From contig NZ_GG700527.1 in NCBI RefSeq assembly GCF_000163295.1, positions 1,285,442 to 1,321,352 on the forward strand: a stretch of DNA of 35,911 bases. Direction: 5' to 3'. The notes below the pieces were generated by a model. It ran no database searches and was not told the origin of the DNA. It was given only the letters and a program-made list of their open reading frames with translations. Origin of the DNA: Anaerococcus vaginalis ATCC 51170 (GTDB taxonomy: Bacteria; Bacillota; Clostridia; Tissierellales; Peptoniphilaceae). A program made the translations under genes and the position numbers. Positions 1 to 9,100 of this stretch are shown piece by piece (position 1 is the stretch's first letter; each line of letters opens with the position of its first letter).

Positions 1-17
1 CTTGTTCTATTATACAT
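1..17 (-). CDS. Start of an unidentified gene, cut by the left edge
   Basis: On the minus strand an ATG at 17 opens a frame reading M-Y-N-R-T and then leaves the window. A good ribosome binding site, AAAGGAG at about 24-30, lies six bases upstream, and a probable terminator for the preceding gene lies farther upstream at 87-113. Only five codons are visible, so nothing can be said about function. A competing ATG at 21 ends after three codons and is not a gene. Confidence 0.4.
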
Positions 18-86
18 ACATTTCTCCTTTGCTCATATCATTTGGGGTATTAGGATTCTCCCTAACTAGGTAAAATTCATTAAAAT

Positions 87-113
87 AGACACCTATATTT
101 TAAAAAGGTGCCT
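87..113 (-). terminator. Probable terminator downstream of the HAD gene
   Basis: On the minus strand AGGCACC pairs with GGTGTCT (seven pairs, one of them G-U) around an AT loop, and is followed by TATTTTAAT. It lies about 100 bases beyond the stop of the HAD phosphatase gene and before the ribosome site of the next gene. The T-tract is interrupted, so the call is moderate. Confidence 0.45.
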
Positions 114-207
114 TAAAAAAGTCATATTATATTTTTTCTTGGATTAAATAATCTAATTATCTGATATATTAATTTTTCTGTTTTTTGAATGTCCAAAGAA
201 TATTATT

Positions 208-1338
208 CTATTCAATAATATCTTTTATTTCTTGAGAAAAACGACTTGTTGATTTTGTACAAATATATTCATAAAATTTTTTCACATCGTGATCCTTAAG
301 AATATATCTAACTTGATTATTAGCTAAAGCAATTTTTAATATTCTTTCAATTTGTTTACTTTCCCAAGAGTCTATAGAGCTCATTTTTTTAATTATTTCA
401 TGGGTTTTAGAAAATGATGGGCTTTCGCTTAATTGGTCTATTAAATCTTCCTTTTTGATATAATTCTCATCCTTGTTTGTTCTTTCGCTCTTCATTTCTC
501 TTAAGCATTCTGCATTTTTTCTCTCCAAAATTTCGTTAGCAGCTGTTCTATCTATAATATTTTTTACTAATATTTCTAATTCTGATCCTTCAGTGTAATC
601 GGCTTCTGTAAAATATTTTATTCTGTTTTCTTCTATCATCTTAAAAACTTTATTTTTTGAATCTTTTCCGTGGACGCCAATGGAGTAGCCACCATTTGTA
701 GATACAAGTTTCATACATGGTATATCTGTATCACTGTCGCCTATATAGACCATATTTCTGAAGGGAACTCGGTATTCATCTTCTTTAAAATAATCATTTA
801 CCTTTGTATCGTTAATATCAAGAGCACCTTTTTTTATTCTGAAGAGAAATTGGGTCTTACTCGTATAGTTTATGCATTGTGCTGGCCAGACAGCGACACC
901 ATCGGCATCGTAATAAAATGAACTTGCGTATATCTTTTTAAAGTGGCTTGCTATTTTAGTTCCTTCAATCATTTCTTTTAAGCCTGATGAAATTATATAA
1001 TGTTCAACTTGAATGCTTTTTTCTTTTCCATAGTTATTTATTCTGTCAAACCATTCTTCGACTCCTGGAAATAATTCAACATTTGCTCCATATTCTAAAA
1101 GAGTTTTCTTGTTGAAAATATGTTTACCTCTGGAATCTTTGGCCATCTTGTACATCCATGCCAAATTTTGATCCATATCATTGTCTTCTGCTAATTTATT
1201 AGATTCGTTCCAAAATTCGTCCACGTTCTGTTCTAAGGACTGTATAAATCCTTGAGCTTGCATATCATCTGGCGTAAGTGTCTTATCGAAGTCATAGCAA
1301 ATTGCTAAAATTATATCTTTTTCTTTTTTATAATCCAT
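208..1338 (-). CDS. HAD-superfamily phosphatase with C-terminal extension
   Basis: This 376-residue protein is a haloacid-dehalogenase-type phosphohydrolase, probably cytoplasmic. Motif I is DFDKTLT at residues 16-22, with nucleophile D16 and acid D18. Motif II is SSG near 117-119, K161 is a candidate motif III lysine, and motif IV is GDSDTD near 200-205. A cap region lies between motifs I and II. Residues from about 300 onward are not part of the HAD fold. They form a helical, charged segment (LIDQLSESPSFSKTHEI, then QIERILKIALANNQVRYIL, then DVKKFYEYI) of a kind I associate loosely with C-terminal tails of accessory or defence-linked proteins; that link is inference. The start has a good AAGGAG site. 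The gene sits alone in the accessory patch downstream of guaA, next to a decayed regulator gene. Its substrate is unknown. The HAD assignment is firm and the role is not. Confidence 0.85.
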   Translation of the reverse strand: MDYKKEKDIILAICYDFDKTLTPDDMQAQGFIQSLEQNVDEFWNESNKLAEDNDMDQNLAWMYKMAKDSRGKHIFNKKTLLEYGANVELFPGVEEWFDRINNYGKEKSIQVEHYIISSGLKEMIEGTKIASHFKKIYASSFYYDADGVAVWPAQCINYTSKTQFLFRIKKGALDINDTKVNDYFKEDEYRVPFRNMVYIGDSDTDIPCMKLVSTNGGYSIGVHGKDSKNKVFKMIEENRIKYFTEADYTEGSELEILVKNIIDRTAANEILERKNAECLREMKSERTNKDENYIKKEDLIDQLSESPSFSKTHEIIKKMSSIDSWESKQIERILKIALANNQVRYILKDHDVKKFYEYICTKSTSRFSQEIKDIIE

Positions 1339-1512
1339 TACTTTTACTCCTTATAAAATCTATTTAGCTTTTAAAAACTAGACTGTAAAGCTATTTTGAC
1401 TAATTATATCACTGTTATTAGTAATTATATATCTGAAAACTTATTACAGGTTTAAATTTAAACATATTAAAGTAAATCTGAATTGATATACCTGAAATTA
1501 AAAGTGGTATTT

Positions 1513-2832
1513 TCATCTCGCAACAATCCAATTTCCATCACGCTTTGATCCAACTCCTTCTATCATTTTCTTTTCTTGTAAAGATTTGAATGCTCTTTAG
1601 ATAGTTCTCTTTGTTACCCCTATTTTTCTGAAAGTTCAATTGATGTCAAGATTGGATTTTCAATAAGAAGTTCAATCACTTTCTTCTCAGTTTTATTCAA
1701 ACCGACATTCAAACCGACATTTTTGTTGTCTATTTGGTCAATTACTTCTTGTTCAAAAGGTATGGTGCATCTAATATAGTTGCTTTCAATTTCAAAAACA
1801 TCTTTCCCATATTTTTCTACAATCGTAGGAATCCCATGTACGGTGTGTTCAATTAGTCCCATATTTAGAAATATCCTCATCAATGTTTCGTTTCTAGGCT
1901 TACTTATTCCATCAAAAAATTGGTCTTTTGTCATTCCATTAGGAAGTCCACCATGTGATAATATATAAAGTCTATCATTAAACATTGAAATCTGCGGCAC
2001 GGTAATTGTCCAATCGTTATGAACTAAAGCATTTAGAATCGCCTAATTTACACAGTCAAAATCAAATAAATATGTGTCCTTTCTTGGCCTTACTGTCGTT
2101 TCAGAAATACATATATTTTCAGCCCGCAATCTGCTTTTTATTTTTTCATAAGTAGTTAATATGCATCCATAACCATAGTCGCTTCTTTCAGATATAGAAG
2201 CTTTATTCTATCCTTGAAATTTCACAAAAATAAACGGAATATTATTTCTATCAGATAATAATTCTGCTAATAAATTATATTCCCCATCTTCATTTCTTAA
2301 ATTCAAATTAGTTTCAAAAGATTTATCTTCTAAATGGTAATCTTTTTCAGAGTAATATATCCTAAGCTCTCTAAAGGATAAATCTGATGAATTTGATCTT
2401 TTCTTAAGCATGTATTCATTAACTATAAATTTTTTCTCATATCGAATTTTTATCTGTTCCGGTGTCATCTCTTTACAGGTTGTTCCGATTCGTATTGTGC
2501 AACCAGTAGAAGAGAATCCATATTTCTTTTGACAATAAATATGATGATGACCTTTATTTATATGAATTACTATTAGAGTTTTTCAATCATCAAATTTTAA
2601 TTTCTGAACTTATTTCTTCTTGTGGGTTCGGTTCTATTTTAGTTGTTATAATATCAGATATTTTTCTAAGAATTTCATCAATTTTGTCAACACCAACCAC
2701 AACACCATCATCTTTTACTCCGATAATAATAGATCCTCCTGCACCATTAAGGAAAGATACTATTTCCTTTGTAATCGTATCTGTGTATTTTCCTTTTAAT
2801 TCAATTATTTCTGATTAGATTTATCGGCTCAT
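1513..2832 (-). pseudogene. Decayed AlbA_2/ATP-binding transcriptional regulator
   Basis: Reading the three minus-strand frames together rebuilds one protein of about 440 residues. It starts at an ATG at 2832 with an AGAGGA site upstream. The N-terminal part carries an AlbA_2-type (Schlafen-like) domain: SEIIELKGKY, then SFLNGAGGSIIIGVKDDG. The middle contains GHHHIYCQKKYG and TIRIGTTCKEM, the later part contains ILNALVHNDW and LYILSHGGLPNG typical of the HATPase_c_4 domain, and the end is a winged-helix region (GVTKRTI, then KMIEGVGSKRDGNW). The copy is broken by two stops within the first six codons, a frameshift near 2590 with a nearby TGA, TAG stops at 2208 and 2043, a frameshift near 1622 and a TAA near 1599. 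Fragments of 86 and 126 codons remain open but are not independent genes. Intact relatives are common on mobile elements and act as DNA-binding regulators. Non-functionality is clear from the sequence. Confidence 0.88.
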
Positions 2833-2855
2833 TCCAGTCCTCTTGTAATATAATT

Positions 2856-2861
2856 ATTATA
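2856..2861 (-). promoter_or_regulatory. -10 box of the decayed regulator gene
   Basis: TATAAT preceded by TG one base upstream (extended -10) lies about 24 bases before the ATG of the AlbA_2 pseudogene on the minus strand. No good -35 box is visible. It may still fire although the gene is dead. Confidence 0.35.
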
Positions 2862-3053
2862 TCATATTTGTGACAATACTAGAATTCAAACCAACAATTT
2901 TTTGTCGGTTTATATAATTGTTTGCTAAATTAATACTCTGATTTTACCAATTAATTTTAATCATTTTTTATAAAGCTATTCATGATAGCTATTTTTATGA
3001 ATTTATGTTTAGGTTTTGTCATATAGTATTATTATAAAAATATGTACGCAAAA

Positions 3054-3087
3054 AGACCGCAGCTTAAAAACTACGGTCTAATTTTTT
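3054..3087. terminator. Terminator downstream of guaA
   Basis: AGACCGCAG pairs with CTACGGTCT (one mismatch) around an A-rich loop. The stem is flanked by A-runs on the left and a T-run on the right, so it can stop transcription in both directions. It lies about 130 bases past the guaA stop codon and is the likely end of the GNAT-guaA transcript. Confidence 0.75.
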
Positions 3088-3217
3088 GTCCAAATGTAAA
3101 CCACTTGGAACTATTATTTTAATTATTCTTTTTTGCTTCCAGTACCATTTGAGTACCAGTAGCCATTTTTTATTCTCTATATAGCTTGTAATTAAGCCAT
3201 TTTAGAAAATTTTGCTA

Positions 3218-4753
3218 CTATTCCCATTCAATTGTTCCTGGTGGTTTTGATGTTATGTCGTAGACTATTCTTCCTACTCCTTTTACTTCGTTTATCATTC
3301 TATTTGATAGGGTTTGTTGGAGTTCGTATGGCATATCGAAGGCTTCTACTGTCATTGCGTCTTTACTTGATACTGCTCTTACTACTACTACATAATCGTA
3401 GGATCTTTCGTCGCCTTTTACTCCTACTGTTCTTAGTGGGGTAAATACTGTGAAATATTGCCAAATTTCTCTGTTTAATCCTGCATTTTTTACTTCTTCT
3501 CTTAGGATTGCGTCGGTTTCTCTAACTATTTCTAATTTTTCTTCGGTTATATCTCCCAAAACTCTTATTGCAAGTCCTGGTCCTGGGAATGGTTGTCTCC
3601 ATACCATTTCTTCTGGAACGCCTATGCTTTCTCCAAGGGCTCTTACTTCGTCTTTGAAAAGTTCTCTTAGTGGTTCTACTACGCCTTCAAAAAGCATATC
3701 TTCTGGAAGTCCACCTACGTTGTGATGGGATTTTATTACTGAACCTTTTCCTTTTCCGCTTTCTATTACGTCTGGATAAATTGTTCCTTGTACTAAATAT
3801 TTTGCATCGCCAAATTTTTTGGCTTCTCTTTCAAATACTTCTATGAAGTGGTTTCCTATAATTTTTCTTTTTTCTTCTGGCTCTTCTACGCCTTTTAGTA
3901 AATCAAGAAATTCTTTTGAAGCATCAACCATTTTTACGTTTAGTCCAATTTTTTTGTATTGTTCCATAACAGATTTTGCTTCGTTTTTTCTTAATAAACC
4001 ATGGTCTACAAATATGCATTGAAGATCATTTCCTATTGCTTTGTGTACAAGTGTTGCAGCTATTGTTGAATCCACTCCACCAGATAATCCACAAATCATT
4101 TTTTCTCCAGCGTATTTTTCTTTTATATTTTCTATGGTTTCTTTGGCTAAATCTTTCATTATCCAAGTCTTTTTTGCTTTACAAATATTTAAAACGAAAT
4201 TTTCTAATATTTGAAATCCGTATTCCGAATGAGCAACTTCTGGATGAAATTGTACGGCGTAGATATTTTTTTCTTCGTTTTCAAATCCTGCTATTGGGCA
4301 GTTCAATGTCCAAGCAGTTTTTTTAAATCCATCTGCAATTTTTGTGACTTGATCTCTGTGATTCATCCAAATTATTGATTCTTGTGCTACATTTTCGTAT
4401 AATTTTGATCTTTGGTCAACAAATAAAGGAGTTTTTCCGTATTCTCCTTTTTCTGCTTCGCTTATTTCTCCATCAAAATGGAAAGCAAGAGCTTGCATGC
4501 CATAGCAAATTCCAAGAACTGGAACGTTTAAATTTAAAATTTCTGGATTTAATTTTAGACTATCGTCACTGTGAATTGATTGTGGGCCGCCTGTCAAAAT
4601 TATTCCGTCCAAATTTTCAAGATCAAGAGTTTTCAAGTCAACATCGCAATCATGTAGTGATGCATAAACTCCCATTTCTCTTATTCTTCTTACAATAAGT
4701 TGGTTATATTGGCCACCAAAGTCCAATACCATAATTTCGGATTTTTTTTCCAT
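3218..4753 (-). CDS. guaA: GMP synthase (glutamine-hydrolysing)
   Basis: Converts XMP, ATP and glutamine to GMP in the cytoplasm, the last step of guanine nucleotide synthesis. The 511-residue length is normal for the family. The N-terminal class I glutamine amidotransferase has the nucleophile C83 in GICYGMQ and the partners H170 and E172 in QFHPEV. The ATP-pyrophosphatase domain carries the P-loop SGGVDST at 224-230. The C-terminal dimerisation domain ends in KPPGTIEWE, the usual family terminus. The start has a GGAGG site nine bases downstream of the stop of a GNAT gene, so the two are probably co-transcribed. No purine riboswitch is visible upstream. The 3' end of guaA is a recognised integration site for genomic islands, and the sequence beyond it here looks accessory. 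Confidence 0.98.
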   Translation of the reverse strand: MEKKSEIMVLDFGGQYNQLIVRRIREMGVYASLHDCDVDLKTLDLENLDGIILTGGPQSIHSDDSLKLNPEILNLNVPVLGICYGMQALAFHFDGEISEAEKGEYGKTPLFVDQRSKLYENVAQESIIWMNHRDQVTKIADGFKKTAWTLNCPIAGFENEEKNIYAVQFHPEVAHSEYGFQILENFVLNICKAKKTWIMKDLAKETIENIKEKYAGEKMICGLSGGVDSTIAATLVHKAIGNDLQCIFVDHGLLRKNEAKSVMEQYKKIGLNVKMVDASKEFLDLLKGVEEPEEKRKIIGNHFIEVFEREAKKFGDAKYLVQGTIYPDVIESGKGKGSVIKSHHNVGGLPEDMLFEGVVEPLRELFKDEVRALGESIGVPEEMVWRQPFPGPGLAIRVLGDITEEKLEIVRETDAILREEVKNAGLNREIWQYFTVFTPLRTVGVKGDERSYDYVVVVRAVSSKDAMTVEAFDMPYELQQTLSNRMINEVKGVGRIVYDITSKPPGTIEWE

Positions 4754-4762
4754 CTATCCCTC

Positions 4763-5278
4763 CTATATTTCTCCAAATATTGCAAAATATTTCATATAAT
4801 CAAGATTATCCATCTTGTAGTAGCTATACTTTATATCTTCATCATACTTTTTAAAGTGTAAATTTTCTATAATAGATTTAAAAGCTCCATTATTTTTTTC
4901 TGCTTTTAAATATATTTCTTTTTTCTCGCCAAGGGTAAAGAAATAATCTATGACTGCTTCAAGGGATTCTCTTGCATATCCTCTGTTTCTTAGTGATTTA
5001 TTTATAATTATAAAAAGTCCCACTCCATCATTTTTTTCGAAGGCTTTTATAACTCCTATTGAATCGTTTGTTCCTTTTTTTACTATATGCCAAAAATTAT
5101 AGTCTTCTTTTTCTTTATAAAATTTTGAGACTTTTTCGATTACTTCTTCTTTTGTTTCTAAATTTGTGAAATAAAAAAATTTTGAATCTTTTATAAATTC
5201 TAGATTTTTTTCTAAATCTTCCTTTTCAAATTTTCTAATAATAAGTCGTCTTGATAAAATAAGTTTTGTATTTTCCAT
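4763..5278 (-). CDS. GNAT-family N-acetyltransferase
   Basis: A 171-residue acetyltransferase of the RimJ/RimL-like GNAT group. It has the N-terminal strand LILSRRLIIRKFEKED and the acetyl-CoA-binding segment SLRNRGYARESLEAV, which matches the family R-x-x-G-x-A motif. The open frame extends five codons farther upstream, but the AGGAGG ribosome site sits inside that extension just before the ATG at 5278, so 5278 is the real start. The gene lies nine bases before guaA. The acceptor substrate (a protein N-terminus, an amino acid or a small amine) cannot be told from the sequence. It follows a small terminator after the PPDK regulator gene, so it may be transcribed by read-through or from a promoter that I could not identify. 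Confidence 0.85.
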   Translation of the reverse strand: MENTKLILSRRLIIRKFEKEDLEKNLEFIKDSKFFYFTNLETKEEVIEKVSKFYKEKEDYNFWHIVKKGTNDSIGVIKAFEKNDGVGLFIIINKSLRNRGYARESLEAVIDYFFTLGEKKEIYLKAEKNNGAFKSIIENLHFKKYDEDIKYSYYKMDNLDYMKYFAIFGEI

Positions 5279-5302
5279 AAGCCTCCTCCACATAAAAAAT
5301 AA

Positions 5303-5316
5303 GCTGCAAAAGCAGC
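5303..5316 (-). terminator. Short terminator after the PPDK regulator gene
   Basis: GCTGC-TTTT-GCAGC on the minus strand is followed by TTATTTTTTATG. The stem is only five GC-rich pairs, so termination may be partial and allow read-through into the GNAT-guaA pair. It lies between the stop at 5324 and the ribosome site of the next gene. Confidence 0.55.
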
Positions 5317-5323
5317 ATATTTT

Positions 5324-6136
5324 TTAAGAAAAATTCTTTTTGTAATATTCTAGAACGTCCGTGGCTGTTTGTTCTATTGTATTTAATGTTACATCAAAAA
5401 CTTTACAATCCAAATCTTCAAAAACTCCTTTTGCATATTTTAATTCTCTATTGATTCTTTCCTTATCAAAATATTCGCTTTTTGATTTTAAGCCAAGACC
5501 TTTTGACCTATCTTCTCTAATTTTTGATAATTTATCAGGATCGATAGTAAGACCTATGATTCTTTTTGGATCAATTTCGAAAACTTCTTCTGGAAGTCTT
5601 ATTTCTGGAACCAAAGGAAGATTAAAAACTTTATAATCTTTTGTTGCAAGAAGCATAGTTACAGGTGTTTTTGATGTTCTTGAAACTCCAAGTAGTAAAA
5701 TATCTGCCTCTTTTATTCCTCTTGGATCTTTGCCATCGTCGTATTTTACGGCAAATTCTATGGATTCTATCATTGAAAAATAATCTTCAGATAATTTTCT
5801 TGTGAGTTTTTTCTCTCTTAGAGCTTTTTGCCCTGTAACTTCTTCAAAAAGTGAAAGAGCTGGCCCTAATATATCTATAACTTTTATATTCTCTTTTTTA
5901 GCTTTTTGTTTCAAATATTCTTCAAGTTTTTTCTCAGCTATAGTTTGGATTATTATTGAATCTTCAGGAATTTTTTCAACAATTTTGTTAATTTTTTTTT
6001 CACTATCAATATTAAATTTTCTATTAACTTCGAAATTCACATTTGGAAAATGAGTTATTACTGATTTTACAAATGTTTCTGCTGTTGCTCCAGTGGAATC
6101 ACTGATTATATAAACATTCAATACATCACAATCCAT
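5324..6136 (-). CDS. yqfL: Pyruvate, phosphate dikinase regulatory protein (kinase/pyrophosphorylase)
   Basis: A 270-residue member of the PPDK/PEP-synthase regulatory protein family (DUF299). These bifunctional enzymes inactivate pyruvate, phosphate dikinase by ADP-dependent phosphorylation of a threonine and reactivate it with phosphate, controlling flux between pyruvate and PEP. Visible signatures are ISDSTGATAETF at 11-22 and the P-loop-like GVSRTSKTP at 150-158, followed by a conserved PLVPEIRLP segment. The gene is eight bases after glyS, and in Bacillus the same gene (yqfL) also follows glyQS with ccpN between; ccpN is absent here. The dikinase it would control is not in this window. 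The family call is strong, and the exact target is inferred. Confidence 0.93.
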   Translation of the reverse strand: MDCDVLNVYIISDSTGATAETFVKSVITHFPNVNFEVNRKFNIDSEKKINKIVEKIPEDSIIIQTIAEKKLEEYLKQKAKKENIKVIDILGPALSLFEEVTGQKALREKKLTRKLSEDYFSMIESIEFAVKYDDGKDPRGIKEADILLLGVSRTSKTPVTMLLATKDYKVFNLPLVPEIRLPEEVFEIDPKRIIGLTIDPDKLSKIREDRSKGLGLKSKSEYFDKERINRELKYAKGVFEDLDCKVFDVTLNTIEQTATDVLEYYKKNFS

Positions 6137-6144
6137 ACTATCAC

Positions 6145-8214
6145 CTATTTAACTAAATCTTTTATATTAAATATTCTAGAAATATTTGTCGCTAGTTTAT
6201 TTAATAATGCCAACCTATTATTTTTCAACTGTTCATCTTCAACCATTATCATTGTATTATCCAAATATTCGTTACCAAGGTCCATAGTAGATGCAATTTC
6301 TTCTAGAGCTTTTGTGTATAATTTTTGGCTTAAATATTTTTCACAATCCAAATTTTCTATAAGGTCGTAGTATTGTTTTTCTAAACCTTGGTCAAGTATT
6401 TCTACATTTACTTCTGTATTTTCAAAATCCTTGGTAAAATTATTGATTCTTGTAAAATAATTTAGAATTTCTTCGCTATTTTCTTTTTCTACAAATTCTT
6501 CAACAGATTTTACTTTTTCTATAACTGATAAAATATTTGTTTCTCCAGTAGCAAGAACTGCATTTACAAAATCATATCTGTATCCCTTGTCTATTAGCAT
6601 ATTTTTAAGTCTATCGATGAAAAATTCTACTATTTTTTCTAAAGTTTTATCATAATCAAAAGAAATTTCATTTTTCTCTGTATAAACAAAAAGGGCATCT
6701 TTGATTAAATCTTTCAAATCAACATCAATTTTATTATCTGCAATTATATTTATAACACCAATTGCTGATCTTCTAAGTCCAAACGGATCTTGGCTTCCTG
6801 TTACATAATTTTCTATTATATAAAGTCCAGCTATTGTATCAATTTTATCAGCGATTGATAAAACAATTCCTGCAACTGATTTTGGTAGAGAATCTTCTGA
6901 GCTTCTAGGCTTATAGGCTTCTTCGATTGCATTTGCAACTTGGCTGTTTTCGCCTGAATTTGTCGCATAAATTCTTCCCATTATTCCTTGAAGTTCTGTA
7001 AATTCTATAACCATTTTTGTTACAAGATCTGCCTTTGAAAGATAAGCTGCTCTTAATAAATTATCTGAAACATCTTCTCCAAGCTTAAATTCATCAAGAT
7101 AATTTTTTGAAAGCGAAATAAGTCTTTCAGTTTTTTGATAAACTGAACCAAGTCCTTCAAAAAATGTCAATCTATTAAGCTCTTCCACATAATCTTCTAA
7201 TTTTTTATTATTATCTATATCATAGAAAAATTTTGCATCTTCAAGCCTTGCAGTAAGAACTTTTTTGTTTCCATTTATAACATTTTCTTTGGCAAAATCA
7301 TCCCCATTTCTTACAAGCAAGAAATATGGCATTAATTTTTCATTATCATCTACAATTGGAAAATATCTTTGATGATCTTTCATTGGTGTTACAATTACTT
7401 CTTTTGGTAATTTTAAATATTCTTGATCAAGCTCTCCCATCAAAACTGTAGGATATTCGACAATATTTATAACTTCTTCAAGTAAGTCTTCATCTTTTAA
7501 AAATTTTCCACCAATTTCTTTGGCATAGCGATTAAGACCTCTTAAAATTATTTCTCTTCTTTCTTTGTAGGAAAGAATTACATAATTCTCTCTAAGTAAT
7601 TCTATATAATTTTCAATTTTTTCTACAAGAATTTCACTTTTTCCTAAAACTCTGTGACCTTTTGTTGTATTTGATACTTTAATTCCTTCAGCATCAAATT
7701 CCAAAATTTCATCATCTAATAAGGATAGAAAATATCTGATTGGTCTTGCAAATCTAATTGATCTTCCTCCCCACCTCATAGATCTTGGGAAGTTTAATGA
7801 TTTCACAAGGTCATATACATTTTTTTGTAAAACTTCTTTTATTGAAAGACTTTCTTCTTTTTTTTCTACATAAATATATTCTTCGCCTTTAAAATCTTTA
7901 ATAATTACATCAGAAACTTCTGCTTTTTGTCCTCTCAAAAATCCCAAAAGCGCTTTTGATGGATTACCTTCATTATCATAAGCAATTTTTTTGGAAGGTC
8001 CCTTTACACTAATAAGTTCATTTGATTTATTTTCTTCAAGTCCATCAAGTAAAATTGCAAATCTTCTTGGAGTGGATTCTACTTTTATTTCTTCTACGCT
8101 TAATTTATTTTCTTCAATTAATTTTTTGAATTTTTCTTCAAGTTGTTTTTTTGTCGAATTTATATAAGCTGAAGGAAATTCTTCAACTCCTATTTCTAAT
8201 AAATATTTGCTCAT
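6145..8214 (-). CDS. glyS: Glycine--tRNA ligase, beta subunit
   Basis: Beta subunit (689 residues, normal length) of the bacterial alpha2beta2 glycyl-tRNA synthetase, needed for tRNA-Gly binding and full activity. It starts with the typical YLLEIGVEEFPSAYI. It contains SMRWGGRSIRFARPIR, VEYPTVLMGELDQEYLKLP and VTPMKDHQRYFPI, and a later QDPFGLRRSAIGVI block, all hallmarks of GlyS. The start codon overlaps the glyQ stop in a TAATG junction, so translation is coupled and the subunits are made together. No T-box leader is seen directly upstream of glyQ, which lies within a long operon. Confidence 0.98.
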   Translation of the reverse strand: MSKYLLEIGVEEFPSAYINSTKKQLEEKFKKLIEENKLSVEEIKVESTPRRFAILLDGLEENKSNELISVKGPSKKIAYDNEGNPSKALLGFLRGQKAEVSDVIIKDFKGEEYIYVEKKEESLSIKEVLQKNVYDLVKSLNFPRSMRWGGRSIRFARPIRYFLSLLDDEILEFDAEGIKVSNTTKGHRVLGKSEILVEKIENYIELLRENYVILSYKERREIILRGLNRYAKEIGGKFLKDEDLLEEVINIVEYPTVLMGELDQEYLKLPKEVIVTPMKDHQRYFPIVDDNEKLMPYFLLVRNGDDFAKENVINGNKKVLTARLEDAKFFYDIDNNKKLEDYVEELNRLTFFEGLGSVYQKTERLISLSKNYLDEFKLGEDVSDNLLRAAYLSKADLVTKMVIEFTELQGIMGRIYATNSGENSQVANAIEEAYKPRSSEDSLPKSVAGIVLSIADKIDTIAGLYIIENYVTGSQDPFGLRRSAIGVINIIADNKIDVDLKDLIKDALFVYTEKNEISFDYDKTLEKIVEFFIDRLKNMLIDKGYRYDFVNAVLATGETNILSVIEKVKSVEEFVEKENSEEILNYFTRINNFTKDFENTEVNVEILDQGLEKQYYDLIENLDCEKYLSQKLYTKALEEIASTMDLGNEYLDNTMIMVEDEQLKNNRLALLNKLATNISRIFNIKDLVK

Positions 8215-9089
8215 TACTTATCCTTTCTTAAAAGTGGATATCCTAGTTCTTCTCTTTTTTCAATATAAGATTTTGCAACCTTACTAGAAATATCTCTTAC
8301 TCTTTTAATATAGTGACTTCTTTCTGATGCAGAAATTGCACCCATTGCATCCAAAGTATTAAAAGTGTGAGATGATTTTAATACATTATCGTAAGCTGGA
8401 TAAACAAGTCCCTTGTCAATTAATCTATTTGCTTCAGATTCATAAATTTCAAATAATTTTTCCAAAACTTCGCTATCAGCATCTTCAAATGAATATTTTG
8501 AATTTTCATATTCTGGCAATTGGAAAACATCTGAATATTTTAAATCTTTTGACCACTTAATATCAAAAACATTATCTACATTTTGTAAATACATACAAAC
8601 TCTTTCAAGGCCCATGGTTATTTCTCCACTTTCAAGCTCGCAGTTAATTCCGCCTACTTGTTGAAAATAAGTAAATTGAGTTATTTCCATTCCATCAAGC
8701 CAAACTTCCCAACCAAGTCCCCAAGCTCCAAGAGTTGGTGATTGCCAGTTGTCTTCTACAAATCTTATGTCGTGTTCTTTTGGATTAATTCCAATTACCT
8801 CAAGACTTTTTAAATATAAATCTTGAATATTTTCTGGAGTTGGTTTAAGTAAAACTTGTAGTTGATGATGTTGGTATAATCTATTTGGATTTTCTCCATA
8901 CCTACCATCAGCCGGCCTTCTTGATGGTTCTACATAAACAACTTTCCAAGGTTCTTTTCCCAAAGATCTTAAAAAAGTATGAGGATTCATTGTTCCTGCA
9001 CCTTTTTCCAAATCATAAGGAAGCATGATTGATGCACCTTGTTCTTCCCAATATTTTATTAATTTTAGCATTAAATCTTCAAAATACAT
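8214..9089 (-). CDS. glyQ: Glycine--tRNA ligase, alpha subunit
   Basis: Catalytic alpha subunit of glycyl-tRNA synthetase, forming glycyl-adenylate and charging tRNA-Gly with GlyS. I place the start at 9089 ([14 protein letters not shown]), giving 291 residues. This ATG follows an AGGAG site and aligns with the usual GlyQ N-terminus, whereas the longer open frame to 9125 runs back into recO. Signature blocks are [38 protein letters not shown] and [20 protein letters not shown]. It begins 11 bases after the recO stop and overlaps glyS by one base. Part of the phoH-to-PPDK regulator operon. Confidence 0.97.
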   Translation of the reverse strand: MYFEDLMLKLIKYWEEQGASIMLPYDLEKGAGTMNPHTFLRSLGKEPWKVVYVEPSRRPADGRYGENPNRLYQHHQLQVLLKPTPENIQDLYLKSLEVIGINPKEHDIRFVEDNWQSPTLGAWGLGWEVWLDGMEITQFTYFQQVGGINCELESGEITMGLERVCMYLQNVDNVFDIKWSKDLKYSDVFQLPEYENSKYSFEDADSEVLEKLFEIYESEANRLIDKGLVYPAYDNVLKSSHTFNTLDAMGAISASERSHYIKRVRDISSKVAKSYIEKREELGYPLLRKDK

Positions 9090-9100
9090 TTTTTCTCCTA

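Larger units (their letters stand above)
2833..3217. other. Gene-free stretch between the pseudogene and guaA
   Basis: This 385-base region has no convincing gene. It holds a TATAAT-type promoter for the pseudogene (2856-2861), an imperfect inverted repeat around 2887-2911 (AAACC and ACAA arms) that might have been an operator, a small hairpin AGCTAT/ATAGCT at 974-990 past 2000 (2974-2990), and a strong terminator at 3054-3087. A short open stretch just after guaA (stop at 3123-3125, minus) reads NGYWYSNGTGSKKE. It has an upstream stop and no start, and could be the tail of an inserted gene or chance. Confidence 0.6.

Noticed and set aside
10-103. Minus-strand open stretch near the left edge ending in FYLVRENPNTPNDMSKGEMYV
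   Set aside because: It has a stop just upstream and no start codon with a ribosome site before it. It overlaps the terminator and the ribosome site of the edge gene, so it is more likely leader sequence or a remnant.
3123-3190. Tail of a wall-binding repeat protein (NGYWYSNGTGSKKE)
   Set aside because: Only about 20 codons with an upstream stop. The resemblance to wall-binding repeats is too short to call.
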